Assembly: GCA_009792885.1 (NCBI GenBank)
Contig: WMCF01000012.1
Location: forward strand, 11,768,514-11,832,513
Reading direction: 5' to 3'
Length of the DNA: 64,000 nt
From: Eremophila alpestris peregrina
Taxonomy: Eukaryota; Chordata; Aves; Passeriformes; Alaudidae
Below are positions 11,661 to 24,100 of this stretch, one piece after another (the first letter of the stretch is position 1; every line of letters starts with the position of its first letter). Position numbers and translations under genes: made by a program. The notes under the pieces were generated by a model that was given only the letters and a program-made list of their open reading frames with translations, ran no database searches and was not told where the DNA came from.

Positions 11661-14600
11661 AACTAGAGAGCTACCCTTAAAAGAACGTAGACGACGAAGA
11701 GCACCTGGTACTGACTATTGCCGGCTTTTCTCTAAGCTTCACTTCAACTCAGTTTGACCTAGTTTGAAGCACGAAGGTTCAGAGTTTGGGGGGAGGGGTG
11801 GGAAGGACAATTAAAGAATAGAAAAACATTGCCCTCCACGTTCCTCCTCCCCAGTGCTGTTTTACCCTTTGGTAGATCACTTGTGAGTAGTCCCTTAATT
11901 TGGAATTAAATATGGCATTGCTAATTATTTTATAGCTGGTTTTATCTGCACAGTATGGCACTGCTAAATGCAGTGGAATATTAGAGATTCTAAGATCTTT
12001 ACACTCCATATCATTATGGAATTATACATCTTCCATTCTTAGGTTCCTTTCAATCTTCAGTCCTTTTTCATTTTTTTAAAATTTATTTATTTAGATTTTT
12101 CTCAATCACTATGTCTTATTTGTGCATTTCACTACAAATTTCTTCCAGCACTAATAAAGTGGTATATATTATATTTCATGAGTATCAAAGTTTTGTTCAG
12201 TATCGCATTTTAAAGAGGTTGCTTCATGATAATTAACATGAAGTCCAAATGGACCACCCATTGTGCATCCTGAGCATTACATTATGTTTTCAAACTTCAT
12301 GAAAGGCAGGCATGAATTTAATATTAGAAAGTGTTGCATAGTTGGTCACAAGAGCAACTGGGAAGGCAAAATAACATTGAAATAATTAGAAATTTAAAAA
12401 AAAAGGTCCAAATATTAATGTAGAAGTTAATGTGTATCAGAATTGAGAAAATCTCCAAGCTGCAGTGTCTGCCACAATTTATGACCTCTGAAATAACTGA
12501 TGTTCAACAGAGACAGTGCTGCACTATACCCAACCAATACAGTAAGAAAGGTGGTTTGTATCTCTGGTTTTTTTTTTGTAGAATTTAGTTGTAGCAGTAA
12601 ATACTCTGTTTTATACACCAACAGCACTTCTTTTGGGGCATAATCTATTTCGTTTTTGCAAGCCATGCAGGACAACTATGGCTGAGGTTGGCCATTTAAG
12701 AAAAATGATAATGAAGCTCGAGCAAAAGAAAATGCAAAGCTGACAGTTTAAGGATGCAAAACACTATTGCATTTTACTTCCACCTTTAGGTCTCTGTGAG
12801 CACACCTGCTTCTTTTTTTCAACCAACTTCAATCCTCAGACCTTTGCTTTTCGTGAACTATCATCTTTAAAGAAAAGCAGTAGACATTAGGACATGTAGC
12901 ATATTTTTAACCACAATGAACAGAAAGAGGTTGAATTGTCCCATCCCAAAAATAAAATTTATGAGATAAGAACAGGAAATACACAGGAAAATACATAGCA
13001 AGAAACGCTTTGTGAAACTGCTCTTGATCATTTTTTTTCTGGGACAGTATAACCTCTCCTGCAGGAAACTGAGAAGATGACTCAGCAATCTGTAACCACC
13101 TGGAAGGCAAAAAGGACCATTCCTGCAAAGACCAGGTGCCTGCAAGCAACTCTGAAACTCTGAAAACCTGGTATTCTCACATGATTAATTCGTGTGACAC
13201 AGATTTGTCAATACAAGTTCTTCATAGCTGTTCTTTCCTTGCTCATACTGGTCAGAGCTAAATACTTTATTCTGAGAAACAAATAAAACATTCAATTAAG
13301 GAGTTACGTATTGTTAGTGTTAATATACTTTCACAATAATCGTGTTTTAAGGGGAACTGGAAAAGATTATATGTCTTTCTTTTTCTCACTGTGCATAAAA
13401 CATAATTGCCCATTGTTCAAAGTCTGTGTCTGTATGCTACACATATTCCAAATGTGCATCTGATGAGAGAAATTAGGAAAGATTTGCGTTCATGCATATA
13501 TGTGAATTAGCTTTCTTACAAAATAAGATAAATTTATCTTTAAGAAGGTGATTCTTACCTTTGGATTACAAGGTTCCTAAAAATGTAGTTGCTGATATAA
13601 TCTTTCACTGTCAGGTTGCTGAAATGAAGATTTTTGCATAAAAAGGACTAGTTATGCACCCATGAGCCAAACACCCCATGGATGAAACTGGGAACTTTTC
13701 CTGGGAACTACTATTTCTCAGGAAGTATGACAGAAGATATTAATGAGGAAAAATGAAATTTTATATCAGGACAGTAATATTTATATATTAACAATGTTTA
13801 TTTATAAAAGAACTACCATAACTCCAAATATATTTACTTCAAACTTATTTGGTAATTTTACCTATATTTGACAGCACTTTTATTAAAAATATTTAAAAAG
13901 AAAACTAAAATGTTTAAAATGTCATATGGTATGTTCTTAACTGTCTTTTTTCTTTTCATCAAGCAACTAAATTGGTCTATGCATCCCCATTATGCAGAAA
14001 GTATTCTTTCCTCTATGACTGAGTGCTGCGTTATTTCTTTATTATTCCTAACCTTTTATGTGTTAACAGTTTCACACTGCATAAAAAAAATGCATCTATT
14101 TTTAATAACATGAGATGGAAACCTTGATCATTTAAGCTGTAGAGTCTGGCTCAGAGCATTTGGATCTGGCAGTCTTGAGCTATTGGGCCCCCTCTCTGTA
14201 AAACTCTAGGCACCTCTGTTTGAATTCATAGAACTGCTGTCCATTATTATTTCTGTAGGGCAACAGTGACCCACCCAAGAAGAACACTTCAGGGTGGTTC
14301 TATGGAACATGCTCACCTCTGGCTAGGAAATTGCCTAATTTTAACCAAGGAGTCAAAAAAAGTGAAAACCAGCTTAAGGTCTTTGCATCTAACACTGGAT
14401 TTCTAAGTGTTAGACACCAACCTGGAAATAACAGGACGAATCGTGTATCCAACATCAATATATGTTTGTGTTATTATTTGTCCTTTCCAAAACAGCTGAT
14501 GTTAGATTTGAAAGCCCATCTGACCAGGCCACAGGCTGGAGCAGTATATCAATACCAAAGCTCATGTAAGCCTTGAAATATTCTAGGGATCTGAGTCTGT

Positions 14601-17600
14601 TAAAACATGCACTGAAGTTTAGTCAGATTTTAGTCTTTTATGGGTTTTGATTCTGATCTGCGGTACTGAAGATAAAGCAAGGTTTTGTCATTTAATTTAG
14701 TGAGGACAGGATTGGTCTCCAAATGAGTAACCTCATCTCAATTCTTAAGAAGAGAACCTGGGAAGAGCTTGACAAGTGTTTCATTAATCCACCTCCGGGT
14801 ATTTTGGTTAAATTTCTTATACTATTGGAATACAGACTGAAGATAACTTAATATTTCTGAAATGAAAGGGGAAAAAAACAATGTAGTTCTCTCCTTGAAG
14901 CCTCTTTTCTTCACTAATTCCTACAAGGTATGTCTTGAGCATATGTTTTCTATCCTTGACCAAAAAGAAGTGAACTTAAAAAAAAAGCAAAAATATGATG
15001 ATGAGAGAAAAAGGAGAGGCATTTTTGCAAAAAAGATGACTGATGGCAGAATTCCTTAAGGCAAATAATGATGTGATTCATGATTAAAAAAAAAAAATCA
15101 TAATTCTGTTTATGGTCTTTTAATAATAACCTCTATTATACTAATGGTGTAAAGAAAGAAAGTTTTTTGTTTATGTCCATGCTGAAGTGTGTGCCAGGTA
15201 AGCATGTAATATTTAATTTGTGGACTAATGTAATACATGCTGATGTATTATATATCAAATCTTGGCTTCATGAACCCAAAAATATATTCCTTTTTCATGG
15301 CTTGTATTTCTGATTACTTTACCTTTGCATTTGAGGGTTTGATGGGTATTTCTAGAATTTCTCTGTGAATTAAAAACAATTGTCTTATGTTCTTGGGAGC
15401 AGTAGACCAAACCCATGCAACTAAAAATGTTTTGTACACAGCTTTTAAATGCTTATTAGTAAAAATTAATTGAAGAATAAAGTCTTCAGTGAAAAAAATA
15501 TTTTAAAGAATCAAAGTGTTGTTTGCCAAAAGCATTTCATAATGTCTGGTAAAGAGGAATGCTTATTCTGTATAATTCAGCTTTTGGTGAAAAATTAATT
15601 TTTTTCTCTTCTTTTATTTTTCTTTTTCTTACGGTCCAATTAGGTTTCAATAGCCTATTTAAATTAAGATTTAGCCTCACTCTGGTGATTTCTATTACCT
15701 CTGGAATCTATAATTGGAAGCATGACTGTTTATTATGCTCTAGTTTCTGTTATACCTTTTCTGCTTTCATTGCAGAAATAGGTGTGTATCTGCAGATCAG
15801 ACACTATTCTTAAATTATAACATATGTCAGGTAGTAGCTGTTTCAGTTTCCACTGAAACACAAGACTTATAACTAACAATAGTTTCAGCAACTTTTCCAT
15901 TTAACTCTATAGAATATAAACCATTCATGGAAAAGAGAATATAATATGAAAAATAATGCAAAAGTTCCAGGGTTCTTCGAGTCACCCCTCCAGATGTGGA
16001 GAAGTAAATGCACTGAGGTGCCAAGCAGGGTTTGGGCAGCAGCAATGCCTCTGCTTCCCTAACATAACTGAACTACTAAAAGAAAATGAATGACATTGAC
16101 ATCAGCTCGTGCATAAAAACTGAATAAAATCCTCTATGTATTACTGCACAGATCTGTAGGAACCTAACTACTAGCAGGAATTATCTCACATTTCTTCTAA
16201 ATACAGATCATCAATAAAATTATTGGCAAAATATTAAAAAATATAATGCATACTTTTTTTAACAGGACCAAGAATCTTGAGATGTAAAAGATGGGAAAAG
16301 ATGAAAGGAAGAAAGAAAAATAAAGAAAAAGAGGAGGGGAAAATAGTATATGTACCCAGATTAATCTAACAGCTCTTTCTTATTTATGGAAATCACCTTT
16401 CTGCAAACCTGTTTCCATGATTCAGCAGTCTAGAATCTATGATTTGCAATACTAGATCTATCAGCAGTGAAGGAAAATTTTGGTGAAAGTGAAACTTTAT
16501 TGTAGAGAGGACAGAGATGAGAGAAATTGTACAGCCTGGGTCTGAATGATCAGTATTTTCAGCAATTTTCTGTGACATTAGGTAAGTGATACAGTTTCAC
16601 ACAGCTATATAGTAGTGCCAGTACTGGTGCTGGCAAGCATAATGATGGTGAACCAATATTAAAGCCTATGGATGAAGAAAATTAAATCTGAAGTGTCACT
16701 GCTGTTGGGAAAATACTGCCAGAGAAAGCAATACTTTAAGATGTGATGCAGACTTTGCATACTCAACAGAGCGTCTTCAAAGTTTTATAGGAAAAATACT
16801 ATAATGATGTGCCAAAGAAAAAATATTTTTAAAACTTTTTAAAGTTTAAATTCATTAAACATTTCAGCAGATGAAAATGCCTACATTTCTGGACAAAGTT
16901 CCACACTAAAATTCCCTAATAACAATTCTCTCTGTAAGTGTATTCTCAAAGAAACACTGATACTCTTCCAAGAGGTAAAATTTACAATCAGGAAATAACT
17001 CATCCACCCACTGCAATATTTTTTCTTGGTTACTTAAAGTGAAATATTTCTAAAGCTATAGGTTCATGCTAACTGCTAAGGTAGAAAAAGTTGGAATTTT
17101 ACCTTCTGTAAACAGGGAACCCTTCCTGTTTTCCATGTGAAGCACTAAGTACACCATGAAGAACTGGTGCCTAGGTCATTTCAGGGTCTCACATATTTTA
17201 CAATTCTTAAATATTGTTTCTTCTTTATTTCATCCAAAATCACCCACACAAGATCAGATAGAGTATATTTTCTTCCAGATGTCTCATAACATAATAAATA
17301 AATCAAGTGCTATAAGATTGCTTGAATATTTGAAATAACTTTGATAAACCAAGAGATAGTATTATGGTATTGTCTTTCCACTATAGTATTATTTAGTATA
17401 GCATACTACCCAGAAATCCCAGTGTACTCTGTCAGATTCCAAGTGAGTCACAGATAATTTGATTTTTCTGTAACAAATATTCTGAGTATTAAAAGCAAAG
17501 TGGAATCAAAAAGAGCATGATAGGTTTAATGGAGAATTTAAGCATTTTTCCTCTCTCTTTCTCTAAAGTTCTATTTGCATTTGTCACTAGATAATTCTTT

Positions 17601-17829
17601 CCAGTACACACTCTCTTGAGCTGTCTTACCTATTTGGAACGTCTCCTACAAATGTTTGTACCATGCCCAATACAATAACTGTAAGGAGACAGAAGATAAA
17701 CAACCCTTAACTTAGGAAATTTGATTAGAACCATAAATTGCAGAGATATACAATGCTTTCCATGTTCTGACAGATTACAACACTTAAATATATCTTAATA
17801 TATTGCTTGAGAAACAACCAAGTCAGTGT

Positions 17830-17860
17830 ATTGCCCTCCTCTGTGTTAGAGGAGGGCAAT
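17830..17860. repeat. Perfect 13-bp inverted repeat (hairpin)
   Basis: ATTGCCCTCCTCT, five bases (GTGTT), then the exact reverse complement. The stem has seven G-C pairs in AT-rich surroundings. I see no flanking transposon ends, and a precursor-miRNA stem would normally be longer. Confidence 0.75.
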
Positions 17861-19666
17861 AGGTTCCATGGCAGAATTCACTCACACAGGGAGACTATTA
17901 GTCTAAAGGTAAACCACCAAATTCTAAACCATTATTTTTAAGCTCTTAAACATTAATGTATAATAAAGACAAAGGTTGTTTTTGTCTATTAAGTCCCTAA
18001 ACATGGCCGTGTGTAACCAGTCTCCTTAGCCTTAGACCAGATGTACAATGACTTTCTAGACTCAGAATCAGGCCCATGAGTATTTCCAGGTGAGTTCCCC
18101 CAACATCATAGCCTGTGCTAACAGAAGAAAGTTTTTCTTTTGACTGCATCATGAGACTGAAGTACAGTAAAATTTCTGCATAAAAGAAACCAGAATATCT
18201 AGTCTGCTTAATTACCAGCTTGTTCAATTACAAAAAAATCAATAAAACCTTTCCAGTTCCAGTTAACTAAAGTTAATAATTTTTTTTTTTAAAGTTTACA
18301 TTGTGAAAGAAGTTCAATCTAATATTGTAGAATTCTTGGAGCTGTGTCTTAAGTACTCCTAACATGGCACTAAAGGTGGAGTGACCAAGGAGCTGTTTAT
18401 TTTGGTAACTTATGTAATAATGAATGCCTTAGTTGGTTATGATCCATTATTTAGACTGGCACTAAAAACTTCAGCTCAAGCTCTTCTTATTGCCTCAGTT
18501 AAGCATCAGAACACTTGGCACAGACCCAGAGAAGTTATCCCCATTCAGTATGGCCAGGACAAGACTCTTTGCCCTTCTCAGGCTGGCACTGGGACTGATA
18601 GGCCCATGGCATCTGTGCATTCCAGCTCAACTAAAGTGAAAAGAAAAATATAACCTCTGATATTGTCTGCATGCAGTTGCGGAGTATGTAAACATTATAA
18701 TTCATTATAGCAACTCAGAGTAAGGAAATGATGATCATTACAAAACAGAAGTTCTCTGAAGTTCACAACAGCATACAGAAAATAGTGAATTTACCATTCA
18801 GAGAAGGTGAATTTTCAGTTTCAGCTCATAGAGAAACTATTAGTGCTCAAAAATAATGATGAAGGGAAGTAAAATAATTACCTTGGCTTGCAGATAGTTG
18901 CTTTGCAGTTAACACAAACCATATAAATCTGGGCACTTTCTTCATTTTTACAAAAGTAAGATAGCTTAATTCAGGAATAAAGTTAATGCAGCATTTGGGA
19001 TTCATGCGTTCTCTTCTTTCAGGGTGTCCCATACTTCACCTACTGACATTTGTCACCTGTTGATTAACTGGTTACTTTACCTCTGCATTCTTGTAGAGAG
19101 AAAGAATGAGGGAAAGTGTATATTCTTACACGGACTTCTCAACTTTACGTTGTTAGGTGAATCAGCTACTGGCTGAACATCATTAAACATCCAAGGTAAA
19201 ATATTAGCCAAGAGTTGTTTCTCTAATAAGGTCAGTGCAAGTTTAATATCATTGTGTTCTGGGCCTTCTCAAATGCCAGTAACTTCATTCACCTTACTCA
19301 TATTCACCTTTCTGTTCATTTGGCATTGAGAGGATTTAGCTTTGTATATCAATAGGGTCACCATAGCGTCTTGGACTGATAATATATTTCCCAACTTTTT
19401 GGCTCTCAAACCAGTTTGCAAAATCCCATTACATATAACTTCAAACCTCTTATTTATGCTTGAAACTGCTTCTTGAAAACTGTCTAACCTTTATTAAGAA
19501 CATCTGTCTTTTGCTGTCAGCTTCTGTTTCAGTTTCATGATCCCTGCTCTCGTAGTAGAGAGTGCGTGGATGGACACAAGGATGACAACATGGGAGCACT
19601 AAGAACTGTTCACTGATCTTAATTTCAAAGTTGAGTCCAAAGAAGCAGCTTTGATTTTGTGAAGTA

Positions 19667-19694
19667 TTTAATCCCCCCTTAGTGGGGGGTTAAA
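19667..19694. repeat. Hairpin with a six-C/six-G core
   Basis: TTTAA, a bulged T, CCCCCC, loop TTAGT, GGGGGG, TTAAA. Eleven base pairs form with one bulge. The C6/G6 core is unusual in the surrounding AT-rich DNA. Confidence 0.7.
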
Positions 19695-20639
19695 AGTAGT
19701 CCATGTGGTCTTCAAAACACCGTAATTAGCTGCTTGAAGCTTTGTGTCTTAGAGACTTTAAATGATATTTACAAATTAGATTAAACTCCTTGTCTTTTCT
19801 GTACTAAGGGTTTGTTGTTTTGTTTTGCATTTTTTAATGTATTCACAAATCACAAATAATGAAAAATGAATGAGTACTTGACTGTGTCTCCTTTTTTTTT
19901 AGATGCTCCTTAACCTGATAGTAAGTTCCATGTTAAGAGTTTACATCTACTAGAAACACACGCAAAAAAAAAAAGATTTCTGGAAGGTGATACAGGTACT
20001 AGATGGTCTAACCAACAGTGGTGCACATTTGGATTTGGATCTACTCACAGTTACCTTCACTAATACAGAAGAGCAGATGAATGTGTGACAATCAGTGGTT
20101 GTCTTGGATGTAGTAGTGTCATTCAAGTTCCAGTTAATGAGAAAAGGGTGCTAGGATCAAATCTACTTTTAGAGGAAATTTCAACTTAATTAAGAAAGTG
20201 ACATAGGACATATCCGGGAAGGCAAAAAAGGTTTGGAAAGCTGACTACTCTAATGATAGAATAGCCCTTGTTGAGATAACAGGGAGATGTATTAGCAGAT
20301 AAATTTGGCTAATCAAAAATCATGGCAGAGTTCCAGTGGGGGAAAAAAAAAAAAAAAGAGAATACAGGAAGTAGCTGACTTTGGTCACTGGAAAATTCAT
20401 GAATTCAGTTTATTTGGCTCAGAGAATAGTGAATAATGGGACAGTCTGTTAATAAAGTGAATGATTCAGGGGTATTTCTGGGACTTAGACTGCACAAAAT
20501 TTTTTCTCAGGGACCTGCAGGAAGTTATAGAGGGCAACTGCCTGGGAAAAACCTGGAGCAACCTAGTCTTCCCCATGGCTGAGCCTGCTCTGGGTAGGTG
20601 ACTTGCTAGGGCCCCACTAGACTACATTATCCTTCTTTT

Positions 20640-21176
20640 TAACCAAAAATTTTATGTTAAACAGACAAAAAAGAGGAAAGCAGGAACTGCCTGGCTCCTT
20701 TCAGCACAGGGTTTATTTTTGCAGTAGCCAGGAATGGGCATGACTAGAACATGGGAGGTTATTCTATTCAATCTCACATCATTTCTGGGGCAGGGAAAAG
20801 TATCTTTTGGGGAGAAAGGGCTCCTTATGCTTGAGTAAGTGTGGCCAAGGGAGTGATGGAGTGGCCCCAGTTCCAAGCCAGAGGAAGAGCTTGGGTGATG
20901 CTGGTGCCGAGCAGGTTGGGAATTTTCTGGTTTTGGGAGTTTCCATGAGCAGTAGCTCTTCTTTTTTGTCCCCTCTGTCACTTGTATTTGCTGCTGTTGC
21001 TGTTATGGTTCATTTTCTTATCTCATTGCTGTTTCCAGTAAATTGTTCTTACCCCAAACCATGATCTTTGCCTTCTGTGTCTCCAGTTCTTCTCTCCATC
21101 CCACTGCAGGGAGAGGCAGTGTGGACAGTCTCAGTGGAAGCACTTAATTAGAAAGAACCATTAGTAAACCACAACA
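20640..21176 (+). mobile_element. Degraded LTR (3' part), songbird type
   Basis: The right end reads AAACCACAACA, matching the 3' terminal motif of other LTRs in this window. The preceding 150 bases (CAGTAAATTGTTCTTACCCC, then CATGATCTTTGCCTTCTGTG, then a purine-rich GGGAGAGG stretch) resemble the region around the polyadenylation signal and U5 in passerine LTRs that I recognise. The left boundary is approximate, since I found no TG start or target-site duplication. No internal retroviral sequence follows. The family is named from memory of its general form, not from a search. Confidence 0.55.
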
Positions 21177-24100
21177 GAAATGCATTTACTTTTTACTTAA
21201 CTCTGATAATAAAATACACAATGAGCCAGAGAAATTACAAATTCAAACAGGCCTATAGAATCATATTTAACTATTCACTAGAAAGAAAAAGAAAAAATTG
21301 CTCTATACTAACTACATGATTTCTTAACCCACATACATAATATGATTGTATTTTTTATCTTAACTAAATTTAGTATTAGTTTTAATAATGTTATTGAAAT
21401 GTATAAGCTTTTTTTAAAAAAAATCTTAAATTATTGGAAGACCAATTATTTACATAGAAAAACAAGTGTTCATAATATAACAAATATATGAAATGCATAT
21501 GCTGCTGAAATATTTCTGGAATAATAAAAAAATTGTTAACTATTAGTTCTGATGCAAAACTAATTATGTTTTTATTTTAATCAAACTTGGTAGGATTACA
21601 ATAAAATACCTATTAAATGCAAAAAAAAAATTACATTTTAACTTTTAATTTTTAAACTTCTGCATATTTGACAGACAAAATCTCCCAAAACTAAGAATTT
21701 TTAAAATATTCAGACAAAAAAATGCATATAAATATTTCACAGTTTGAAATCTCTATGTTATACTAAAAAAGGCCATAATTTTTCTTTCATAGTCTCTTCA
21801 TAGAAATTCTAATGTTTCATTCTCATTCACAATATATCAGAGTGCAGTAGTTTTTGCACTTGCTGGGGGGAAAAAAACAAACATATGTGGATGCTACTTC
21901 TGTAAAACATTCCTTACACGGTCACAATTTCATAGGAGGACTTTTTTAATATACTTCTTATTGTTGACAGAAATATTATCTAAGTGACTGTTCTTTTACT
22001 CAGAAAAGAAGTTCCTTAAGACCATCCTCACATCTTTGTTGGGTTTAAACTTCCAAGGATGCTCTAACCATAGTAGCATTTGAGAACTTTTGAGACTCTG
22101 CAATTTGTTTAATAAGTTATAAATTAATTTAGGAGCCTAATCTTCAATGGTTATTGTGCAAAGTCTCCACTAGGTAAAAAACTTTCTTGAGGTATTTGAA
22201 AAAAAGGAATATCTGATTGATTTTGAAGCCGCATTCAGACAAGAATCTTTACACCACCTACCCACCAGTAAAGGCTCCTGTGTGTCAGCATTCAGTTCTT
22301 CTCTGTAGAATGACTTTAGAATCTTGATCTCAAATTGGTTTGAGAGAGGGAAGAACTCTCTATTCCTATCTGTCAATTTACACTTAAAAGTAAAGATAAG
22401 CTCATTGCTTCCCAAACACCCCCTTTGGCAATGAAAGCTCAGCAGTCCAAATTGCAATCTCACTAGAATGTGGCAATCTCCTCCAGTTTATGCTATCACA
22501 GCTTCATTGAAACAGATGACTAGGATGATTTCTCAGTGTTGCTGAACATTTATTCTTAGAGATTTATCCCACTGAAAATCAGCAGGACTGTGCATGTGTG
22601 CAGCACATCCAGCCTCTTACCATGTACTCCACTGGTGCTGCACCAACCCAATGCTGTTTCATACCATTTTCTCTCAGGTGTTGTTCTGTAAGACTGCTAG
22701 AAGTAAAAAGGGATATTTGTTTTTGTTATAAAACCATGTACTCCTTAAGGCAGTGACTTTCTGTTTATAGAGCAGCTGGAGTGCTGTTGGTCTCTCTGAA
22801 AGCTAGCTGCATATGAATAGAAAAGTCTCAGCAATGTGAACAGTAAAGTCTCAGCAACAGAAAATAAGTTAATCATATACTTTAAACATACTCTAATATA
22901 AAAAATGAACAAGATGTTGTCATATGGATAGTTTTCCTTAAAAGTGTGGCCACACATTGAGTTCTATGAACCTGCTGACACCCATGGAGTTTTCTTTTTG
23001 CTGCGGAGCTGTCAGATGTTGTGCTGATGATGGTATCTGAAATCCTGGAGTACGTACCTATAGAAGCTTGCTCATTGCATTTAAACACAAGAAATGTAAA
23101 GCCCAGCAGGCTTTTGGTGCTCCTGCCAGCCAAAACAAGTACCACAGACATTCTGACCCCACACTTCCTACAGATCCTTTTTTTTTAACCAGATAAATAA
23201 AGAACAGTTCTTCTCTATTAATGACAAAAATGAAAGCTCTTTTTTGAAGGAGGACCCACAGTTTTCTGTTATGTATGATGGTTTCCCTATTTCTTGGAGA
23301 TCCACCAGCCTCTCCACCTGCCTCTGCTGAGTTCTCCCCATCTTAGAACCATTTGCCATTCAGTCCTCAGTCTGCAAGATTTTTATCCTGTCTTCCGAGC
23401 TTATTTCTAATATTGTGCAAAATGCTGGGGTTTTGTTGATTTGTTTGTGTGCTTTGGACTGTGGGTAGTCACCCTCCTGGGCTTTTAGTGGGCTCATAAA
23501 CTCAAAAAAATGTGTAGTTTTTTGGTGGATAGGAGCAAAGCAGACCACATATTTCACTACCATTGCTGTATGTCTCCAGGCCCAAGAATGCCATTGTTTG
23601 TGAAACCATCATGCTATTCATAAATATTTTCAGCTGTATCTCTAGCTGACTAATTATGATGTCAAGCTCCATGGATCATCCAACAGGGATTGAGTGGAGA
23701 GGGTAATAGAACATTATAAATAAAATTAATATCAATTATTACCTTGATCATCTTTCGTCTTCTGTCTCTCTCACCCCAGCTTAGTTGTTCAAGTGTGTGA
23801 AGAGGTGTTTCACAAAATTTATCTGTTATTAGTATTTCTAACTAAATCTTGTTCTTTCTTTAATCATAAACAAAATGAAGAAAAAAGCAAAGCAAAACAA
23901 ATAAATAAAACTGAAATTTTATCTATTCTTTTTCATTGTTCTTTATATTGCTGTAAGAATATTGCATGTTTGATATGAAAAGCTTAAATATTATTTTTCT
24001 ATTTAAATTGTTCTTCCACTAGTAGTTTATAGCAAATGTGCTTTTGATTTTCCTGTACATTTGGGATGGACTTAAAATTTACTGTGTTGCTTATAGTATT

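Larger units (their letters stand above)
11661..20500. other. Non-coding stretch without recognisable repeats
   Basis: AT-rich unique-looking DNA. No exon, RNA gene, LTR or CR1 is visible by eye, and the open frames are 92 codons or fewer and unconvincing. Two notable structures are the hairpins at 17830-17860 and 19667-19694. A 16-base A-run lies near 20342. Confidence 0.6.

Noticed and set aside
20510..20640. Possible old CR1 3' UTR (GCAACCTAGTCTTCCCC, GAGCCTGCTCTGGGTAGGTG)
   Set aside because: Only loosely like CR1 tails and lacks octamer repeats. It may instead be the 5' part of the adjacent LTR.
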